Shown: positions 33,713 through 43,473, counted from the first letter of the stretch. The stretch is DNA of 64,000 nt from Streptomyces sp. CB02366 (GCF_001905905.1 NZ_LIVT01000012.1:1-64000), one strand, 5' to 3'. A program made the numbers and translations. The notes: a model not told the origin generated them from the sequence alone.

Positions 33713-34972
33713 ATGACCATGCACAAGGGAAGCAACGTTCCGCTGCCGGCCGGCACCGTACGCGTCGAGGTGGGCCGACAGGCCGCACCGGGCGCCCCGG
33801 ACGTCGACGCCTCCGCCCTCCTGCTGGCGGCGGACAGGGTGCGCGACGACGCGGACTTCGTCTTCTACAACCAGCCCTCGCATGCCTCCGGCGCGGTCCG
33901 GCACGAGGGCAAGCGGACCGCCGGCGACCGCGTCACCGACACCCTCGTCGTCGATTTCGGGAGAATCGAGCCCGCCATCGAGCGCGTCGTCATCGCGGCG
34001 TCGGCGGACGGCGGCGCCTTCGGCCGGGTGGCCGGACTCCACGTGCGGGTCACCGACGCGGCGAGCGGCGCGGAGCTGGCCCGCTTCGACAGCACGGACG
34101 CCACGGTCGAGACCGCCTTCATCCTCGGCGAGCTGTATCTGCGCCAGGGCGCCTGGAAGTTCCGGGCGGTCGGGCAGGGGTACAGCAGCGGCCTCGAAGG
34201 ACTGGCGACCGACTTCGGCATCTCCGTGGACGAACCGCGGCACGCACCGCCCGCCCCGCAGGCCCCCGCCGCCCCGTCGCGGCCCCGGCCCGCCCCGCCG
34301 GCTCCGCCCGAGGCCCCGTCCGCCCCCGCGCCCGTACGGCTGACCAAGGTCACGCTGACCAAGAGCGCCCCGTCCGTCTCGCTCACCAAGCAGGGCGGCA
34401 CCTCCGGCGCCCTGCGCGTCAACCTCAACTGGGAGGTGCGCAAACAGTTCAAGGGGTGGGGAGCGAAGCTCGGACGGGCCGTCGCCGTGCACGGCGACCT
34501 CGACCTCGACCTCTGCGCCCTGTACGAACTCGCCGACGGACGCAAGGGAGTGGTCCAGGCGCTCGGCAACGCGTTCGGCGCCCTGGACCGGCCGCCCTTC
34601 GTCCACCTCGACGGCGACGACCGCACCGGCGCGGTCTCCAGCGGCGAGAACATGACCATCAACCTCGACCACAAGCACCTGCTGCGGCGCGTCCTGATCT
34701 TCGTCACCATCTACGAGGGCGCGCGGAGCTTCGCCGACCTGCACGCCACGGTCACCCTCCAGCCGCAGCACGGCGCGCCCATCGACTTCTCGCTCGACGA
34801 ATGCACCGTGCCCTCCACCGTCTGCGCCCTCGCCCTCCTCACCCACGAGGGCGGCGACCTCACCGTGCGGCGCGAGGCCCGCTACCTCGTACCGGACCGG
34901 GGCGTCAGCCCGCAGCGCACCATCGACGCCGCCTACGGCTGGGGCATGAACTGGACGCCCGGCCGCAAGTGA
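33713..34972 (+). CDS. two-domain TerD family protein
   Basis: A 419-residue protein. Residues 1-180 form a TerD fold ([19 protein letters not shown]..., [59 protein letters not shown]). A Pro/Ala linker (about 190-225) leads into a second domain with [41 protein letters not shown] and [13 protein letters not shown], as in TerA/TerF. The Asp-rich loops bind Ca2+ in characterised TerD proteins. The family is linked to tellurite and stress responses and to membrane-associated complexes. ATG at 33713 with GGGGG 5-6 bases upstream. It stands alone, without the rest of a ter operon. Confidence 0.87.
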   Translation: MTMHKGSNVPLPAGTVRVEVGRQAAPGAPDVDASALLLAADRVRDDADFVFYNQPSHASGAVRHEGKRTAGDRVTDTLVVDFGRIEPAIERVVIAASADGGAFGRVAGLHVRVTDAASGAELARFDSTDATVETAFILGELYLRQGAWKFRAVGQGYSSGLEGLATDFGISVDEPRHAPPAPQAPAAPSRPRPAPPAPPEAPSAPAPVRLTKVTLTKSAPSVSLTKQGGTSGALRVNLNWEVRKQFKGWGAKLGRAVAVHGDLDLDLCALYELADGRKGVVQALGNAFGALDRPPFVHLDGDDRTGAVSSGENMTINLDHKHLLRRVLIFVTIYEGARSFADLHATVTLQPQHGAPIDFSLDECTVPSTVCALALLTHEGGDLTVRREARYLVPDRGVSPQRTIDAAYGWGMNWTPGRK

Positions 34973-35019
34973 CCCGCCCGCGGCGCCCGCCCGGACCGGC
35001 CGCCCCCCCCGGGGGGGCG

Positions 35020-36198
35020 TCACCGGTCGGGCGCGGCCTCGGGGCGCGCGTAGGTACGGCCCTTCCAGGCGGCCCCCCGCCCCCGGTAGTGCTGCACCGC
35101 CGAGTCCACCGTCATCAGCAGGTACAGCACCGCCGTCACCGGCAGCAGCGGACCCAGCCACAGGGACTGGCGGTAGTACGCCAGCATCGGCAGGTACGTC
35201 GCCGTCATCACCGCCCACGCCGCGCCGCCCGCCCACGCCGCCGCCCCGTCGCCCCTCAGCACCCCCGCCACCAGCGTCGCGGGCGGGGCCGCGTAGACGA
35301 GCAGCAGCCCCGGAACCGTCCCCGCCAGCAGCAGCGGGTTGTGCCGCAACTGCGCGTACGCACTGCGCGCGACCATCCGCCACAGATCCGCCAGCCGGGG
35401 GTAGGGCCGCACGCTGTCCACCCGCTCCGCGAGCCCCAGCCAGATCCGGCCGCCGGCCCGCCGCACCTCCCGGGCCAGCGACACGTCGTCGATGACCGCC
35501 TGCCGGATCGAGTCCGGAATCCGCGCCCGCTCGGCGGCCTCGGTCCGCAGCAGGACGCAGCCCCCCGCCGCCGCCGAGGTCCGCGACCGGGCCCGGTTCA
35601 CCCGCCGGAACGGATAGAGCTGCCCGAAGAAATAGACGAACGCGGGCACCACCAGCCGCTCCCAGAAACTCTCCACCCGCAGCCGCGCCATCTGCGACAC
35701 CAGGTCGAACCCCTCGCCGCCGGAGCCGGCGGCGGCCACCAGGTCGCGCAGGCTGTCCGGCTCATGGGCGATGTCCGCGTCGGTCAGCAACAGGAAGTCC
35801 GGCTTGTCCCGCCGGGCCACCGCGATCCCGTGCCGCAGCGCCCAGAGCTTGCCCGTCCAGCCCCGCTCCGGCTCCCCGGGCGTCACCACGGTCAGCGGCA
35901 GACCGCCGTACCGGGAGGCCAGGTCCCGGGCCAGCCCCCCGGTGCCGTCGCTGCTGCAGTCGTCGACGAGGATGACCCGGGCGTCCCCCGGATAGTCCTG
36001 GACCAGCAGCGACGGCAGGCTCACCGGCAGCATCCCCGCCTCGTCGCGGGCCGGCACCACCACCGCCACCGACGGCCAGCGCACCGGGTCGCCGCGCCGG
36101 GGGAGCCGCTGGTCCGTCCGCCAGTAGAAGCCCTGCCCCAGCAGCAGCCACACCCACGCGATCAGCGAACCCACGGCGATCCAGGCAACGGCGCTCAT
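35020..36198 (-). CDS. membrane glycosyltransferase family 2, HpnB-like
   Basis: A 392-residue protein with an N-terminal anchor (WIAVGSLIAWVWLLLGQGFYW), a GT-A domain (VAVVVPARDEAGMLPVSLPSLL, VILVDDCSSDGTGGLA, LLTDADIAHEPD, VIDDVSLAREVRRAGG) and three or four C-terminal membrane helices. The layout and the GEPERGWTGKLWALRHG stretch match the hopanoid-associated HpnB group. No hopanoid genes are adjacent, so the acceptor is uncertain. It is convergent with the TerD gene across a short C/G palindrome near 35000-35019. Confidence 0.85.
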   Translation of the reverse strand: MSAVAWIAVGSLIAWVWLLLGQGFYWRTDQRLPRRGDPVRWPSVAVVVPARDEAGMLPVSLPSLLVQDYPGDARVILVDDCSSDGTGGLARDLASRYGGLPLTVVTPGEPERGWTGKLWALRHGIAVARRDKPDFLLLTDADIAHEPDSLRDLVAAAGSGGEGFDLVSQMARLRVESFWERLVVPAFVYFFGQLYPFRRVNRARSRTSAAAGGCVLLRTEAAERARIPDSIRQAVIDDVSLAREVRRAGGRIWLGLAERVDSVRPYPRLADLWRMVARSAYAQLRHNPLLLAGTVPGLLLVYAAPPATLVAGVLRGDGAAAWAGGAAWAVMTATYLPMLAYYRQSLWLGPLLPVTAVLYLLMTVDSAVQHYRGRGAAWKGRTYARPEAAPDR

Positions 36199-36256
36199 CC
36201 GCCGAAGTCTGCCCCACCGAGCAGGGTCCGCAAGGGCTGTCGGCTAGGGTGACCGG

Positions 36257-37042
36257 GTGAAGATCGCGCTCATGGACTCCGGAATCGGCCTGCTGGCGGC
36301 AGCGGCCGCCGTGCGCCGCCTGCGGCCCGACGCCGAACTGGTGCTCTCCTCGGACCCCGGCTCGATGCCCTGGGGGCCGCGCACCCCCGAGGACCTGACC
36401 GCCCGCGCCCTGGACGTCGCCCGTGCCGCCGCCGCCCACCGCCCCGACGCGCTGATCATCGCCTGCAACACCGCCTCGGTCCACGCCCTGCCGACGATCC
36501 GCGCCGAGCTGGAGCCCGCGCTGCCGGTCATCGGCACCGTCCCCGCGATCAAGCCCGCGGCGGCGGGCGGCGGCTCCGTCGCCATCTGGGCCACCCCGGC
36601 CACCACCGGCAGCCCCTACCAGCGCGGACTGATCGCGGAGTTCGGCGGCTTCGCCGAGGTCACCGAGGTCCCCTGCCCCGGCCTCGCCGACGCCGTCGAG
36701 CACGGCGACGAGGGGGGGATCGACCGGGCCGTCGCCGCGGCGGCCGCCCTCACCCCGCCCGACGTCCGGGCCGTCGTCCTCGGCTGCACCCACTACGAGC
36801 TGGTCGCGGGCCGCATCCGCGACGCCGTGCAGCGCCCCGGCCGCCCTCCGCTCGCCCTGCACGGCTCCGCCGGAGCGGTCGCCGCCCAGGCGCTGCGCCG
36901 GATCGGGGCGGACCCCGCCCCGACGGCCGAACCCTCCGGCGTGCTCACCGTGCTCCAGGGCGGCCGGGTCGCCGCCCTCCCCGATGCCGCCCTGACGTAC
37001 GCCGAAGGCCGCGTCCTGGCCGCCGGAGCACCCGTCCGCTGA
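36257..37042 (+). CDS. aspartate/glutamate racemase family protein
   Basis: A 261-residue protein related to MurI. MDSGIGLLAAAAAVRRL replaces the usual DSGxGG motif. The two catalytic cysteines are in IIACNTASVHALP (about C74) and VLGCTHYELVA (about C177). Both acid/base residues needed for cofactor-independent racemisation are thus present, but the N terminus diverges from MurI, so it may racemise another amino acid. GTG start, 58 bases from the divergent glycosyltransferase. Confidence 0.83.
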   Translation: MKIALMDSGIGLLAAAAAVRRLRPDAELVLSSDPGSMPWGPRTPEDLTARALDVARAAAAHRPDALIIACNTASVHALPTIRAELEPALPVIGTVPAIKPAAAGGGSVAIWATPATTGSPYQRGLIAEFGGFAEVTEVPCPGLADAVEHGDEGGIDRAVAAAAALTPPDVRAVVLGCTHYELVAGRIRDAVQRPGRPPLALHGSAGAVAAQALRRIGADPAPTAEPSGVLTVLQGGRVAALPDAALTYAEGRVLAAGAPVR

Positions 37043-37124
37043 CCGGCCCCCTCAGCGGCCCAGGTAGCCCGATCGGCCCCCGCCGCCCCGGCCGGGCGGG
37101 TCGAACGCGGCTACGCTGCTGGAT

Positions 37125-37688
37125 ATGACGGACCACCCCGAGCAGGCCGCCCACGGGTCGAGCCAGGCGTCGCCCGCCGAGTGGAACGGCCGCGCCACCA
37201 ACCGGCTCCAGTGGCTGCCGGCCCTGGCGGGCGCGGGCTGCGTGGCGCTCGGCATCGAGCTGGCCGTGGACGGCGCCTGGACCTCCGGCATCGCCCCGCT
37301 GCTGATGTCGGTGATCGGCTGCCTCGCCGCCGGACTGCTGATCCTCTTCGGCACCCTCGCCTTCGTCCATGTGGCGGTCAGGGTGGACGGGGACAGCCTG
37401 GAGGTGCGCTGCGGCCACGCCGGTCTGCCGCGCCGCCGGATCCTGCTCAGCCATGTGACCGGCGCGGAGTTCGTCCCCCGGATCACTCCGCGCCAGTGGG
37501 GCGGCTGGGGCTACCGCTGGCGGCCCGAACAGGGCACCGCCGTCGTGGTCCGCAAGGGCGAGGGCATGGCCCTGCGGCTCGGCGACGGCCACGTCTTCAC
37601 CGTCACGGTCGACGAGGCGGAGTCCGCCGTACGGTTCATCCGCCAACGCCTGCACCTGCCGGCCGCGGGCCGCCGGCCCCGCGACTGA
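37125..37688 (+). CDS. membrane protein with PH-like domain, unknown function
   Basis: A 187-residue protein. Two hydrophobic segments (WLPALAGAGCVALGIELAVDG and IAPLLMSVIGCLAAGLLILFGTLAF) are followed by a beta-rich domain (VHVAVRVDGDSLEVRCG, RRRILLSHVTGAEFVPRI, GTAVVVRKGEGMALRLGDGHVFTVTVDEAESAVRFI) like bacterial PH/DUF3093-type folds. The gene sits between the racemase and lnt on the same strand. No function can be assigned. Confidence 0.78.
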   Translation: MTDHPEQAAHGSSQASPAEWNGRATNRLQWLPALAGAGCVALGIELAVDGAWTSGIAPLLMSVIGCLAAGLLILFGTLAFVHVAVRVDGDSLEVRCGHAGLPRRRILLSHVTGAEFVPRITPRQWGGWGYRWRPEQGTAVVVRKGEGMALRLGDGHVFTVTVDEAESAVRFIRQRLHLPAAGRRPRD

Positions 37689-37800
37689 CCCCGCCGCCGA
37701 GGAAGCCGCCCCGCCCCCGGCGGCCCGCCCCGCCGTCCGCGTCCCGGCCCCGGGCAGGTCGACACCGGTGCTCACAGCCGTCCACCGTAGACTCCGGCGG

Positions 37801-39423
37801 GTGAGCGCCACCATGACTCCCGTAGACGATTCGCCGCCCCCGCCGGCGCCCCGGACCACCGGCCTGCCGCGCCGGCTCCTGCGCCCCGCCGCCGCCGTCC
37901 TGTCCGGGCTCCTGCTCTACGCGAGCTTCCCGCCCCGGACCGTGTGGTGGCTCGTGCTGCCCGGCTTCGCGCTGCTGGGCTGGGTGCTGCACGGGCGCCG
38001 GCTGCGGGCCGCCTTCGGCCTCGGCCTCCTGGCCGGACTCGGTTTCATGCTGCCGCTGCTGCACTGGACCGGAGAGGACGTCGGTCCGGTGCCGTGGCTG
38101 GCCCTGGCTGTCGCGGAGGCCCTCTTCGTCGCCGTGGGGTGCCTGGGCATCGCCGCCGTCACCCGTCTCGCGTACTGGCCCTTCTGGGCGGCCGCGGTCT
38201 GGACGCTGGACGAAGCGGTCCGCGCCCGGATCCCCTTCGGCGGCTTCCCCTGGGGCAAGATCGCCTTCGGCCAGTCCGAGAGCGTCTTCCTGCCGCTCGC
38301 CGCGTTCGGCGGCACCCCCCTGCTCTCCTTCGCCGTCGTCCTCTGCGGCTTCGGCCTCTACGAGGCGGTACGCCGGGCCACGGCGTACCGGAGCACCGGG
38401 AAGATCTCCCGCGCGGCCGTCGCCGGGGCCGCCGCGAGCGTCCTCGTACCGGTCGCCGGGGCCCTCGCCGCACTGCCGCTGGTCGACGACTCGGCGGAGA
38501 ACGGCACCGCCACCGTCGCCGCGATCCAGGGCAACGTGCCGCGCCTGGGACTCGACTTCAACGCCCAGCGCCGAGCCGTCCTCGACAACCACGCGCGGCG
38601 CACCACCCAGCTGGCCGAAGAGGTGAAGGCGGGCAAGGCCGAGCAGCCCGACTTCGTCCTGTGGCCGGAGAACTCCTCCGACCTCGACCCCTACCTCAAC
38701 GCGGACGCCCGCGAGGTCATCGACGACGCCGTCAAGGCGATCGGCGTCCCCACGGTGGTCGGCTCGGTCGTCGAGAAGGGCCCCGACAGCCTCCGCAACA
38801 CGCTCATCGAGTGGGATCCGGACAAGGGCCCGTCCGCCACCTACGACAAGCGCCACATCCAGCCGTTCGGCGAGTACATGCCGATGCGCACGGTCGCCCG
38901 GTTCTTCAGCGAGGACGTCGACCGGGTGCAGCGCGAGTTCGTCCCCGGAACCGAGGTCGGCGTGTTCGACCTGGCGGGGACGGAGGTGGGGCTCGTGACC
39001 TGCTACGAGGCCGCCTTCGACGACGCCGTGCGCGACACCGTCACCCACGGCGGACAGATGATCGCCGTGCCGAGCAACAACGCCACGTTCGGCCGCAGTG
39101 AGATGACCTACCAGCAGCTCGCCATGAGCCGGGTGCGGGCCGTCGAGCACGGTCGGGCCGTCGTCGTGCCCGTCACCAGCGGCGTCAGCGCGGTGATCCG
39201 GCCCGACGGCACGATCGTGGAGAAGAGCGGGATGTTCACCCCCGACGCCCTCGTCGAGGAGGTCCCGCTGCGCTCCTCGCTCACTCCGGCCACCCGCATG
39301 GGCCCCCTGCCCGAGGGCGTCATCGCGCTGCTGGCCCTGGCGGCCGTGGGCTGGGCGGGCGCTTCGGCCCTCCGGTCACGCCGGGCCGGGGGACCGCGCG
39401 GTAGCGGCCGAGCGGCCGCGTAG
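37801..39423 (+). CDS. lnt: apolipoprotein N-acyltransferase
   Basis: About 540 residues. An N-terminal block of membrane helices (about 30-225) is followed by a nitrilase-fold catalytic domain and a last membrane helix. The nitrilase triad is visible: E290 (LWPENSSD), K350 (YDKRHIQPFGEYMP) and C401 (LVTCYEAAFDD). The enzyme adds the third acyl chain to lipoproteins at the outer face of the membrane. The start may be the GTG at 37801 or the ATG at 37813; the frame is open to 37768. A Nudix gene starts 10 bases after its stop, so the two are probably cotranscribed. Confidence 0.9.
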   Translation: MSATMTPVDDSPPPPAPRTTGLPRRLLRPAAAVLSGLLLYASFPPRTVWWLVLPGFALLGWVLHGRRLRAAFGLGLLAGLGFMLPLLHWTGEDVGPVPWLALAVAEALFVAVGCLGIAAVTRLAYWPFWAAAVWTLDEAVRARIPFGGFPWGKIAFGQSESVFLPLAAFGGTPLLSFAVVLCGFGLYEAVRRATAYRSTGKISRAAVAGAAASVLVPVAGALAALPLVDDSAENGTATVAAIQGNVPRLGLDFNAQRRAVLDNHARRTTQLAEEVKAGKAEQPDFVLWPENSSDLDPYLNADAREVIDDAVKAIGVPTVVGSVVEKGPDSLRNTLIEWDPDKGPSATYDKRHIQPFGEYMPMRTVARFFSEDVDRVQREFVPGTEVGVFDLAGTEVGLVTCYEAAFDDAVRDTVTHGGQMIAVPSNNATFGRSEMTYQQLAMSRVRAVEHGRAVVVPVTSGVSAVIRPDGTIVEKSGMFTPDALVEEVPLRSSLTPATRMGPLPEGVIALLALAAVGWAGASALRSRRAGGPRGSGRAAA

Positions 39424-39433
39424 GCTCGGCCCC

Positions 39434-39916
39434 ATGGCCACCCCAGACTTCATCCGCGAGATCCGCGCCACCGCCGGGCACCAGTTGCTCCTGCTGCCCG
39501 GCGTGACGGCCGTCGTCCTCGACGACGAGGGGCGGGTGCTGCTCGGGCGCCGCGCGGACACCGGCAAGTGGTCGGTCGTCGGCGGGATCTCCGAGCCGGG
39601 GGAGGAGCCGGCGGCGACGGCGGAGCGCGAGGTGCTGGAGGAGACCGGCGTCCACTGCGTGGCCGAGCGGGTGGTGCTCACCCAGGCGCTGGCGCCCGTG
39701 CAGTACGCCAACGGCGACCGCTGCCAGTACCTGGACATCACCTTCCGCTGCCGGGCCACCGGCGGCGAGGCGCGGGTCAACGACGACGAGTCGCTGGAGG
39801 TGGGCTGGTTCCCGCTGGACGGGCTCCCGCCACTCGGTGAGTTCGCCCTCTTCCGGATCAAGCAGGCGCTCACCGAGGGCCCCGCCTGGTTCCAGCCCAC
39901 CCCGCGCGCGACCTGA
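39434..39916 (+). CDS. Nudix hydrolase
   Basis: A 160-residue Nudix protein with a full box, GGISEPGEEPAATAE then REVLEETGV (residues about 55-78), and a short N-terminal helix. The YLDITFRCRATGGEARVNDDESLEVGWFPLDGLP segment recalls ADP-ribose or dNTP pyrophosphatases. The gene follows lnt by 10 bases. The substrate is not predictable. Confidence 0.9.
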   Translation: MATPDFIREIRATAGHQLLLLPGVTAVVLDDEGRVLLGRRADTGKWSVVGGISEPGEEPAATAEREVLEETGVHCVAERVVLTQALAPVQYANGDRCQYLDITFRCRATGGEARVNDDESLEVGWFPLDGLPPLGEFALFRIKQALTEGPAWFQPTPRAT

Positions 39917-39920
39917 ACCT

Positions 39921-41981
39921 CTACCCCACGGTGAACGCCCCCGTCGCCCCCGTGAACGGCGTGACCCTTCCGAGCAGGCTCTTCGCGTCGCCGTGGTGCA
40001 CGATCCGGTAGGTACCGGGCGCGGTGTCCGGGGCGATCTTCCAGGTGATCGTGGCCTTGGAGGTGCCGGTGAGGCCGTTGAGCCGGGTCCAGCGGTAGGT
40101 GGTCTCCCAGTCGCCGTCGTCCAGCACCCGCTTCCACGTGCCGTTCTCCAGCCGCTGGACCTCCAGGAAGGTGGAGCCCCGCCGGACGTTGTTCTTCGGG
40201 TGGCCGGTGGCGAACTCGGCGGTCGCGGTGGAGCCGCGCGCGTACGAACCCTCCGGGGCCTTGAGGACCGCGCCGAACGTCCTGCCCGAGGGCGGGTTGT
40301 CGTACACGACCCCGGTCTGGAAGGTGAACTGCCGTGCCGACTCGTCCGGCGGCGCCGTGCCCCGCTCCAGCGCGGTGCCCGCGCGCAGGGAGTCCGCGAT
40401 CCGGGCGTACTCCTGCTGGTAGGCGGGGAGCGTGTAGCGGCCGTACAGCGTGGAGCCGCCCTCGTAGTTCTGGGCGTCGTACTCCTCCGGCGTCGTGACG
40501 TACTGGCTGTAGGCGTTGGCGTACCCCTGGAGCAGGACGCGGTCCAGGGGTACGCCGAGGCGCTCGGCCACCGTGCGGCGTACGCGGAGTCCGGAGGCGA
40601 TCGTGAACTCGCCCGGCGCGGCCACCAGGTGCAGCTCGCCGATCTTCATGATCTGCAGGGGGAGCCGCTTCGGGGTGACCGGGTGGACCTCGCTCAGCAG
40701 GCCGGTGGGGATCAGGCTCGCCTTCGGGTACTGGCAGGTGGCGAGCCAGGACGGGGTGTCGACGCGCAGCGCTTCGAGGATGGGGGCGACGGGGGTGCGC
40801 ATGCCCTCCTCGAAGAGGGGGATCGCCGGGCCGTCCTCGACGCTGCCCGCGAGGGTGGACGCGCCCACGACGGCGGGACAGGTGCGGTGCTCCTCGCCGT
40901 CGGGGGTGTACGCGCCGTCCACGGTCACGTTCTCCATGTCGACGTAGGCGAGCCGGGAGTCGACCCCTCCGGCGACGGGCCGCGCGTCCCGGTAGATCGC
41001 GCGGGCCTTGTCGAGCTGGCGCTCGCCGATGACGCGGGCGTTCTCGAACTCGTCCTCGGTGGGCCCGGACCCGGGCCTGAGGTTGAGGTTGGGGGACATG
41101 TCGCCGGCGTTGGTGTTCGGGAAGGCGGCGACGAATCCGGGGGCGTCGTCCAGGTAGCGCACGTCCTCGTGGCCGTGCTCCCAGGCGTAGGAGGCGTAGC
41201 CCTTGTTGTCCGGGCTGATCAGCGTGTTCTTGTTGGTGATCGAGGTGTTGTGGGTGGCGAACCAGCTGATCGCGCCCGCCTCCTCGCCGCCCTGCTCGAA
41301 GCGCAGCACGGTCATCGCCGGGTCGATCGCGTCGGGGAAGGCGGCTCGGTCGGCGGCCGGGTTGCGGTCGAAGGCCTCGCGGGAGCGGTTGACGCTGGCG
41401 TTGGTGAGCGTGCCGGCGCCCAGGCTCATGGTGCCGGGCTTGAGGTCCTGGTGCGCCCGGGCGACGGAGTCGGTGATGCCGTCGACGATCGCCCGGTACG
41501 TCTCCTTCTGGAAGCCGAGGACGGAGAGGTTGTAGGCGACGTCGTGGGAGTACCCGCCGGGCCCCGAGTGGGTGTGGGTGGCCGACAGCAGGACGTTCGC
41601 CTCGTCGTACAGGCTGCCGTAACGCTCCTTCAGCCGGGCGAGGACGCCCTGGCGGACGGACTGGAAGATCATCGCCAGGTCGGCGTTGACGTACACCACG
41701 CGCTTGCCGCTCGCCCGGTCGACGACGACGAAGGCGCGCGACCGCTGGCGCTGGTGGATGCCCGAGGTCTTCTGGTCGAAGCTGGAGTAGCCCATCATCC
41801 CGGTCTCGGCGGCCTCGCCGGTGACGTCGGCGATGCCGCGCCCGACGAGGTAGCCCGCCTCGGCGGCGGTCTCCGACGCCGAGGCGGGAGAGGGGCCGGC
41901 GAGGGTGACCGCCGTGAGGGCGGCGGCGAGCACCGCGACGGGGAGCCTGAGCCGGGAGCGGCGGACGGCGGGGGGCGGCAT
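39921..41981 (-). CDS. secreted neutral/alkaline ceramidase
   Basis: A 686-residue exported enzyme. The signal peptide (RRSRLRLPVAVLAAALTAVTLAGPSPASA) ends near residue 34. The mature N terminus YLVGRGIADVTGEAAETGMMGY, the zinc motif LLSATHTHSGPGGYS, FPNTNAGDMSPNL and a C-terminal immunoglobulin-like domain (KATITWKIAPDTAPGTYRIVHHG) are those of neutral ceramidases, which hydrolyse ceramide to sphingosine and fatty acid. AGGAGG lies 4 bases before the ATG at 41981. Streptomyces does not make typical sphingolipids, so the enzyme probably acts on host, fungal or environmental lipids. Convergent with the Nudix gene. Confidence 0.9.
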   Translation of the reverse strand: MPPPAVRRSRLRLPVAVLAAALTAVTLAGPSPASASETAAEAGYLVGRGIADVTGEAAETGMMGYSSFDQKTSGIHQRQRSRAFVVVDRASGKRVVYVNADLAMIFQSVRQGVLARLKERYGSLYDEANVLLSATHTHSGPGGYSHDVAYNLSVLGFQKETYRAIVDGITDSVARAHQDLKPGTMSLGAGTLTNASVNRSREAFDRNPAADRAAFPDAIDPAMTVLRFEQGGEEAGAISWFATHNTSITNKNTLISPDNKGYASYAWEHGHEDVRYLDDAPGFVAAFPNTNAGDMSPNLNLRPGSGPTEDEFENARVIGERQLDKARAIYRDARPVAGGVDSRLAYVDMENVTVDGAYTPDGEEHRTCPAVVGASTLAGSVEDGPAIPLFEEGMRTPVAPILEALRVDTPSWLATCQYPKASLIPTGLLSEVHPVTPKRLPLQIMKIGELHLVAAPGEFTIASGLRVRRTVAERLGVPLDRVLLQGYANAYSQYVTTPEEYDAQNYEGGSTLYGRYTLPAYQQEYARIADSLRAGTALERGTAPPDESARQFTFQTGVVYDNPPSGRTFGAVLKAPEGSYARGSTATAEFATGHPKNNVRRGSTFLEVQRLENGTWKRVLDDGDWETTYRWTRLNGLTGTSKATITWKIAPDTAPGTYRIVHHGDAKSLLGRVTPFTGATGAFTVG

Positions 41982-42098
41982 GGGGCCTCCTGGGGCGGGA
42001 GTCGGGACGCCCCGGGCCCGGACCGGCGGCACACCGGCCGGGAGGGGCGGGGCGGTGCCCCGACCGTAGGGCAGTGCGACCCGCGCCGCATAGATGTC

Positions 42099-42110
42099 TA
42101 CCGGCCGGTA
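42099..42110. promoter_or_regulatory. palindrome in the ceramidase promoter region
   Basis: TACCGGCCGGTA is a perfect 12-bp palindrome about 118 bases upstream of the ceramidase start. It resembles operators of TetR-type lipid regulators. The surrounding 433-base gap otherwise contains only a doubtful small ORF. Confidence 0.35.
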
Positions 42111-42147
42111 AATCGCTCGGGCCGCCGGAAGGCGGCCGGGACTCCTG

Positions 42148-42333
42148 GTGCTACGGCGGGGCCTGGAGGCCCCCTTCGGCTTCCGCTCCGCCCACGCACT
42201 GCCGGAACGCCCCCTCGACCGGTCCGGCTTCCCGGAGGGCGCAGCGGGCATCGCCCTTGCCATCGCCCTGTACGCGTACGCCATCGGGAAGCCGTCGGCC
42301 ACCTCCGGGGACGGCGCCCTGCCGCCGACCTGA
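42148..42333 (+). CDS. doubtful small ORF upstream of the 5'-nucleotidase gene
   Basis: A 61-residue frame with high third-position G+C and a hydrophobic stretch (GAAGIALAIALYAYAIGK). It starts at a GTG with only a weak G-rich sequence upstream and ends 81 bases before the 5'-nucleotidase. It could be a small membrane protein, a gene remnant or chance. I recognise no family. Confidence 0.25.
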   Translation: MLRRGLEAPFGFRSAHALPERPLDRSGFPEGAAGIALAIALYAYAIGKPSATSGDGALPPT

Positions 42334-42414
42334 ACACCCGGCCCGGGCGGGAACGGTCGTACGGCGGTGCGATAGTGGGGGCGGGTCGGCAAGGGGCCGA
42401 CCGGAGGGGACGCC

Positions 42415-43374
42415 GTGACCTACGAACTCGCCGACCGGCTGGTGATCGGAATCGCGTCCAGCGCGCTCTTCGACCTGACCGAATCGGACGCCGTCTTCCG
42501 GGAGCAGGGCGAGGAGAGCTACCGCGCCCACCAGGAGCGGCACATCGGCGACCCGCTCCGCCCGGGGACCGCGTTCCCCTTCATCCGGCGGCTGCTGTCG
42601 CTGAACGACCTGGCCGAGGTGGACGACCCCCTGGTCGAGGTCATCGTCCTGTCCCGCAACGACCCCGACACCGGGCTGCGGGTCATGCGCTCCATAGAGA
42701 GCCACGGACTGCCCATCACCCGCGCTGTCTTCATGCAGGGCCGCTCGCCCCACCGCTTCATGCCCGCCCTCAACATGTCCCTCTTCCTCTCGGCGCACGA
42801 GAAGGACGTCCGGGAGGCGGTCGCGGCCGGACTGCCGGCCGGGCACGTGCTGGGCGCTCCCTACGAGGACGACGCGGACGACCACGACCTGCGGATCTCC
42901 TTCGACTTCGACGGGGTGCTGGCCACGGACGCGTCGGAGCAGGTGTTCCAGGAGGGCGGGATCGAGAAGTTCCGCGCCCACGAGATCGCCAACGCCGCCG
43001 TCCCGCACGACGCCGGGCCGCTGCGGGACTTCCTGGCGAACGTGAACCGCATCCAGCAGCGGGAGGAGCAGGAGCGCCGGAAGAATCCCGACTACCGCAT
43101 CCGCCTGCACGTCTCCCTCGTCACGGCGCGCAACGCGCCCGCGCACGACCGGGCGGTGCAGAGCCTCAAGGGGTGGGGGGTGACCGTCAACGACGCGTTC
43201 TTCCTCGGCGGCATCGACAAGGGCCGGATCATGGGCATCCTGAAGCCGCACATCTTCTTCGACGATCAGCAGGGCCACCTGGAGAGCACCTCGCGGACCA
43301 CCCCGAGCGTGCACGTCCCCTTCGGCAGGCTCAACGAGCCGGCCGCGCCCCTCCCCGCGGCCCCGGGCGCCTGA
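42415..43374 (+). CDS. 5'-nucleotidase (cytosolic NT5C1-like family)
   Basis: A 319-residue protein of the cytosolic 5'-nucleotidase family (PF06189 type). ALFDLTESDAVFREQG lies near the N terminus, VIVLSRNDPDTGLRVMRSIESHGLPITRAVFMQGRSP in the middle, and ISFDFDGVLATDASEQVFQEGG carries HAD-like aspartates. Near the C terminus are GWGVTVNDAFFLGGIDKGRI and HIFFDDQQGH. It would dephosphorylate nucleoside monophosphates in the cytoplasm. GTG start with GGAGGGGA 6-13 bases upstream. Confidence 0.87.
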   Translation: MTYELADRLVIGIASSALFDLTESDAVFREQGEESYRAHQERHIGDPLRPGTAFPFIRRLLSLNDLAEVDDPLVEVIVLSRNDPDTGLRVMRSIESHGLPITRAVFMQGRSPHRFMPALNMSLFLSAHEKDVREAVAAGLPAGHVLGAPYEDDADDHDLRISFDFDGVLATDASEQVFQEGGIEKFRAHEIANAAVPHDAGPLRDFLANVNRIQQREEQERRKNPDYRIRLHVSLVTARNAPAHDRAVQSLKGWGVTVNDAFFLGGIDKGRIMGILKPHIFFDDQQGHLESTSRTTPSVHVPFGRLNEPAAPLPAAPGA

Positions 43375-43473
43375 CCCCGTACGGAGCCGGAGCCCGCGGG
43401 CGTACGGAACCGCGGGCGGGAGCACCCGTGCGGGCCTCGGGCCCGTGATCGCGAACGGGGGTTCCGCACGCCC

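Noticed and set aside
36257-37042. Calling this the essential glutamate racemase MurI
   Set aside because: Both catalytic cysteines are present, but the N-terminal DSGxGG motif and other MurI features are altered, so the specific name is not supported.
39837-43448. 1203-codon open frame on the plus strand
   Set aside because: It is antisense to the ceramidase gene and then runs into the wrong frame of the 5'-nucleotidase. There are no motifs and the composition is that of a shadow frame.
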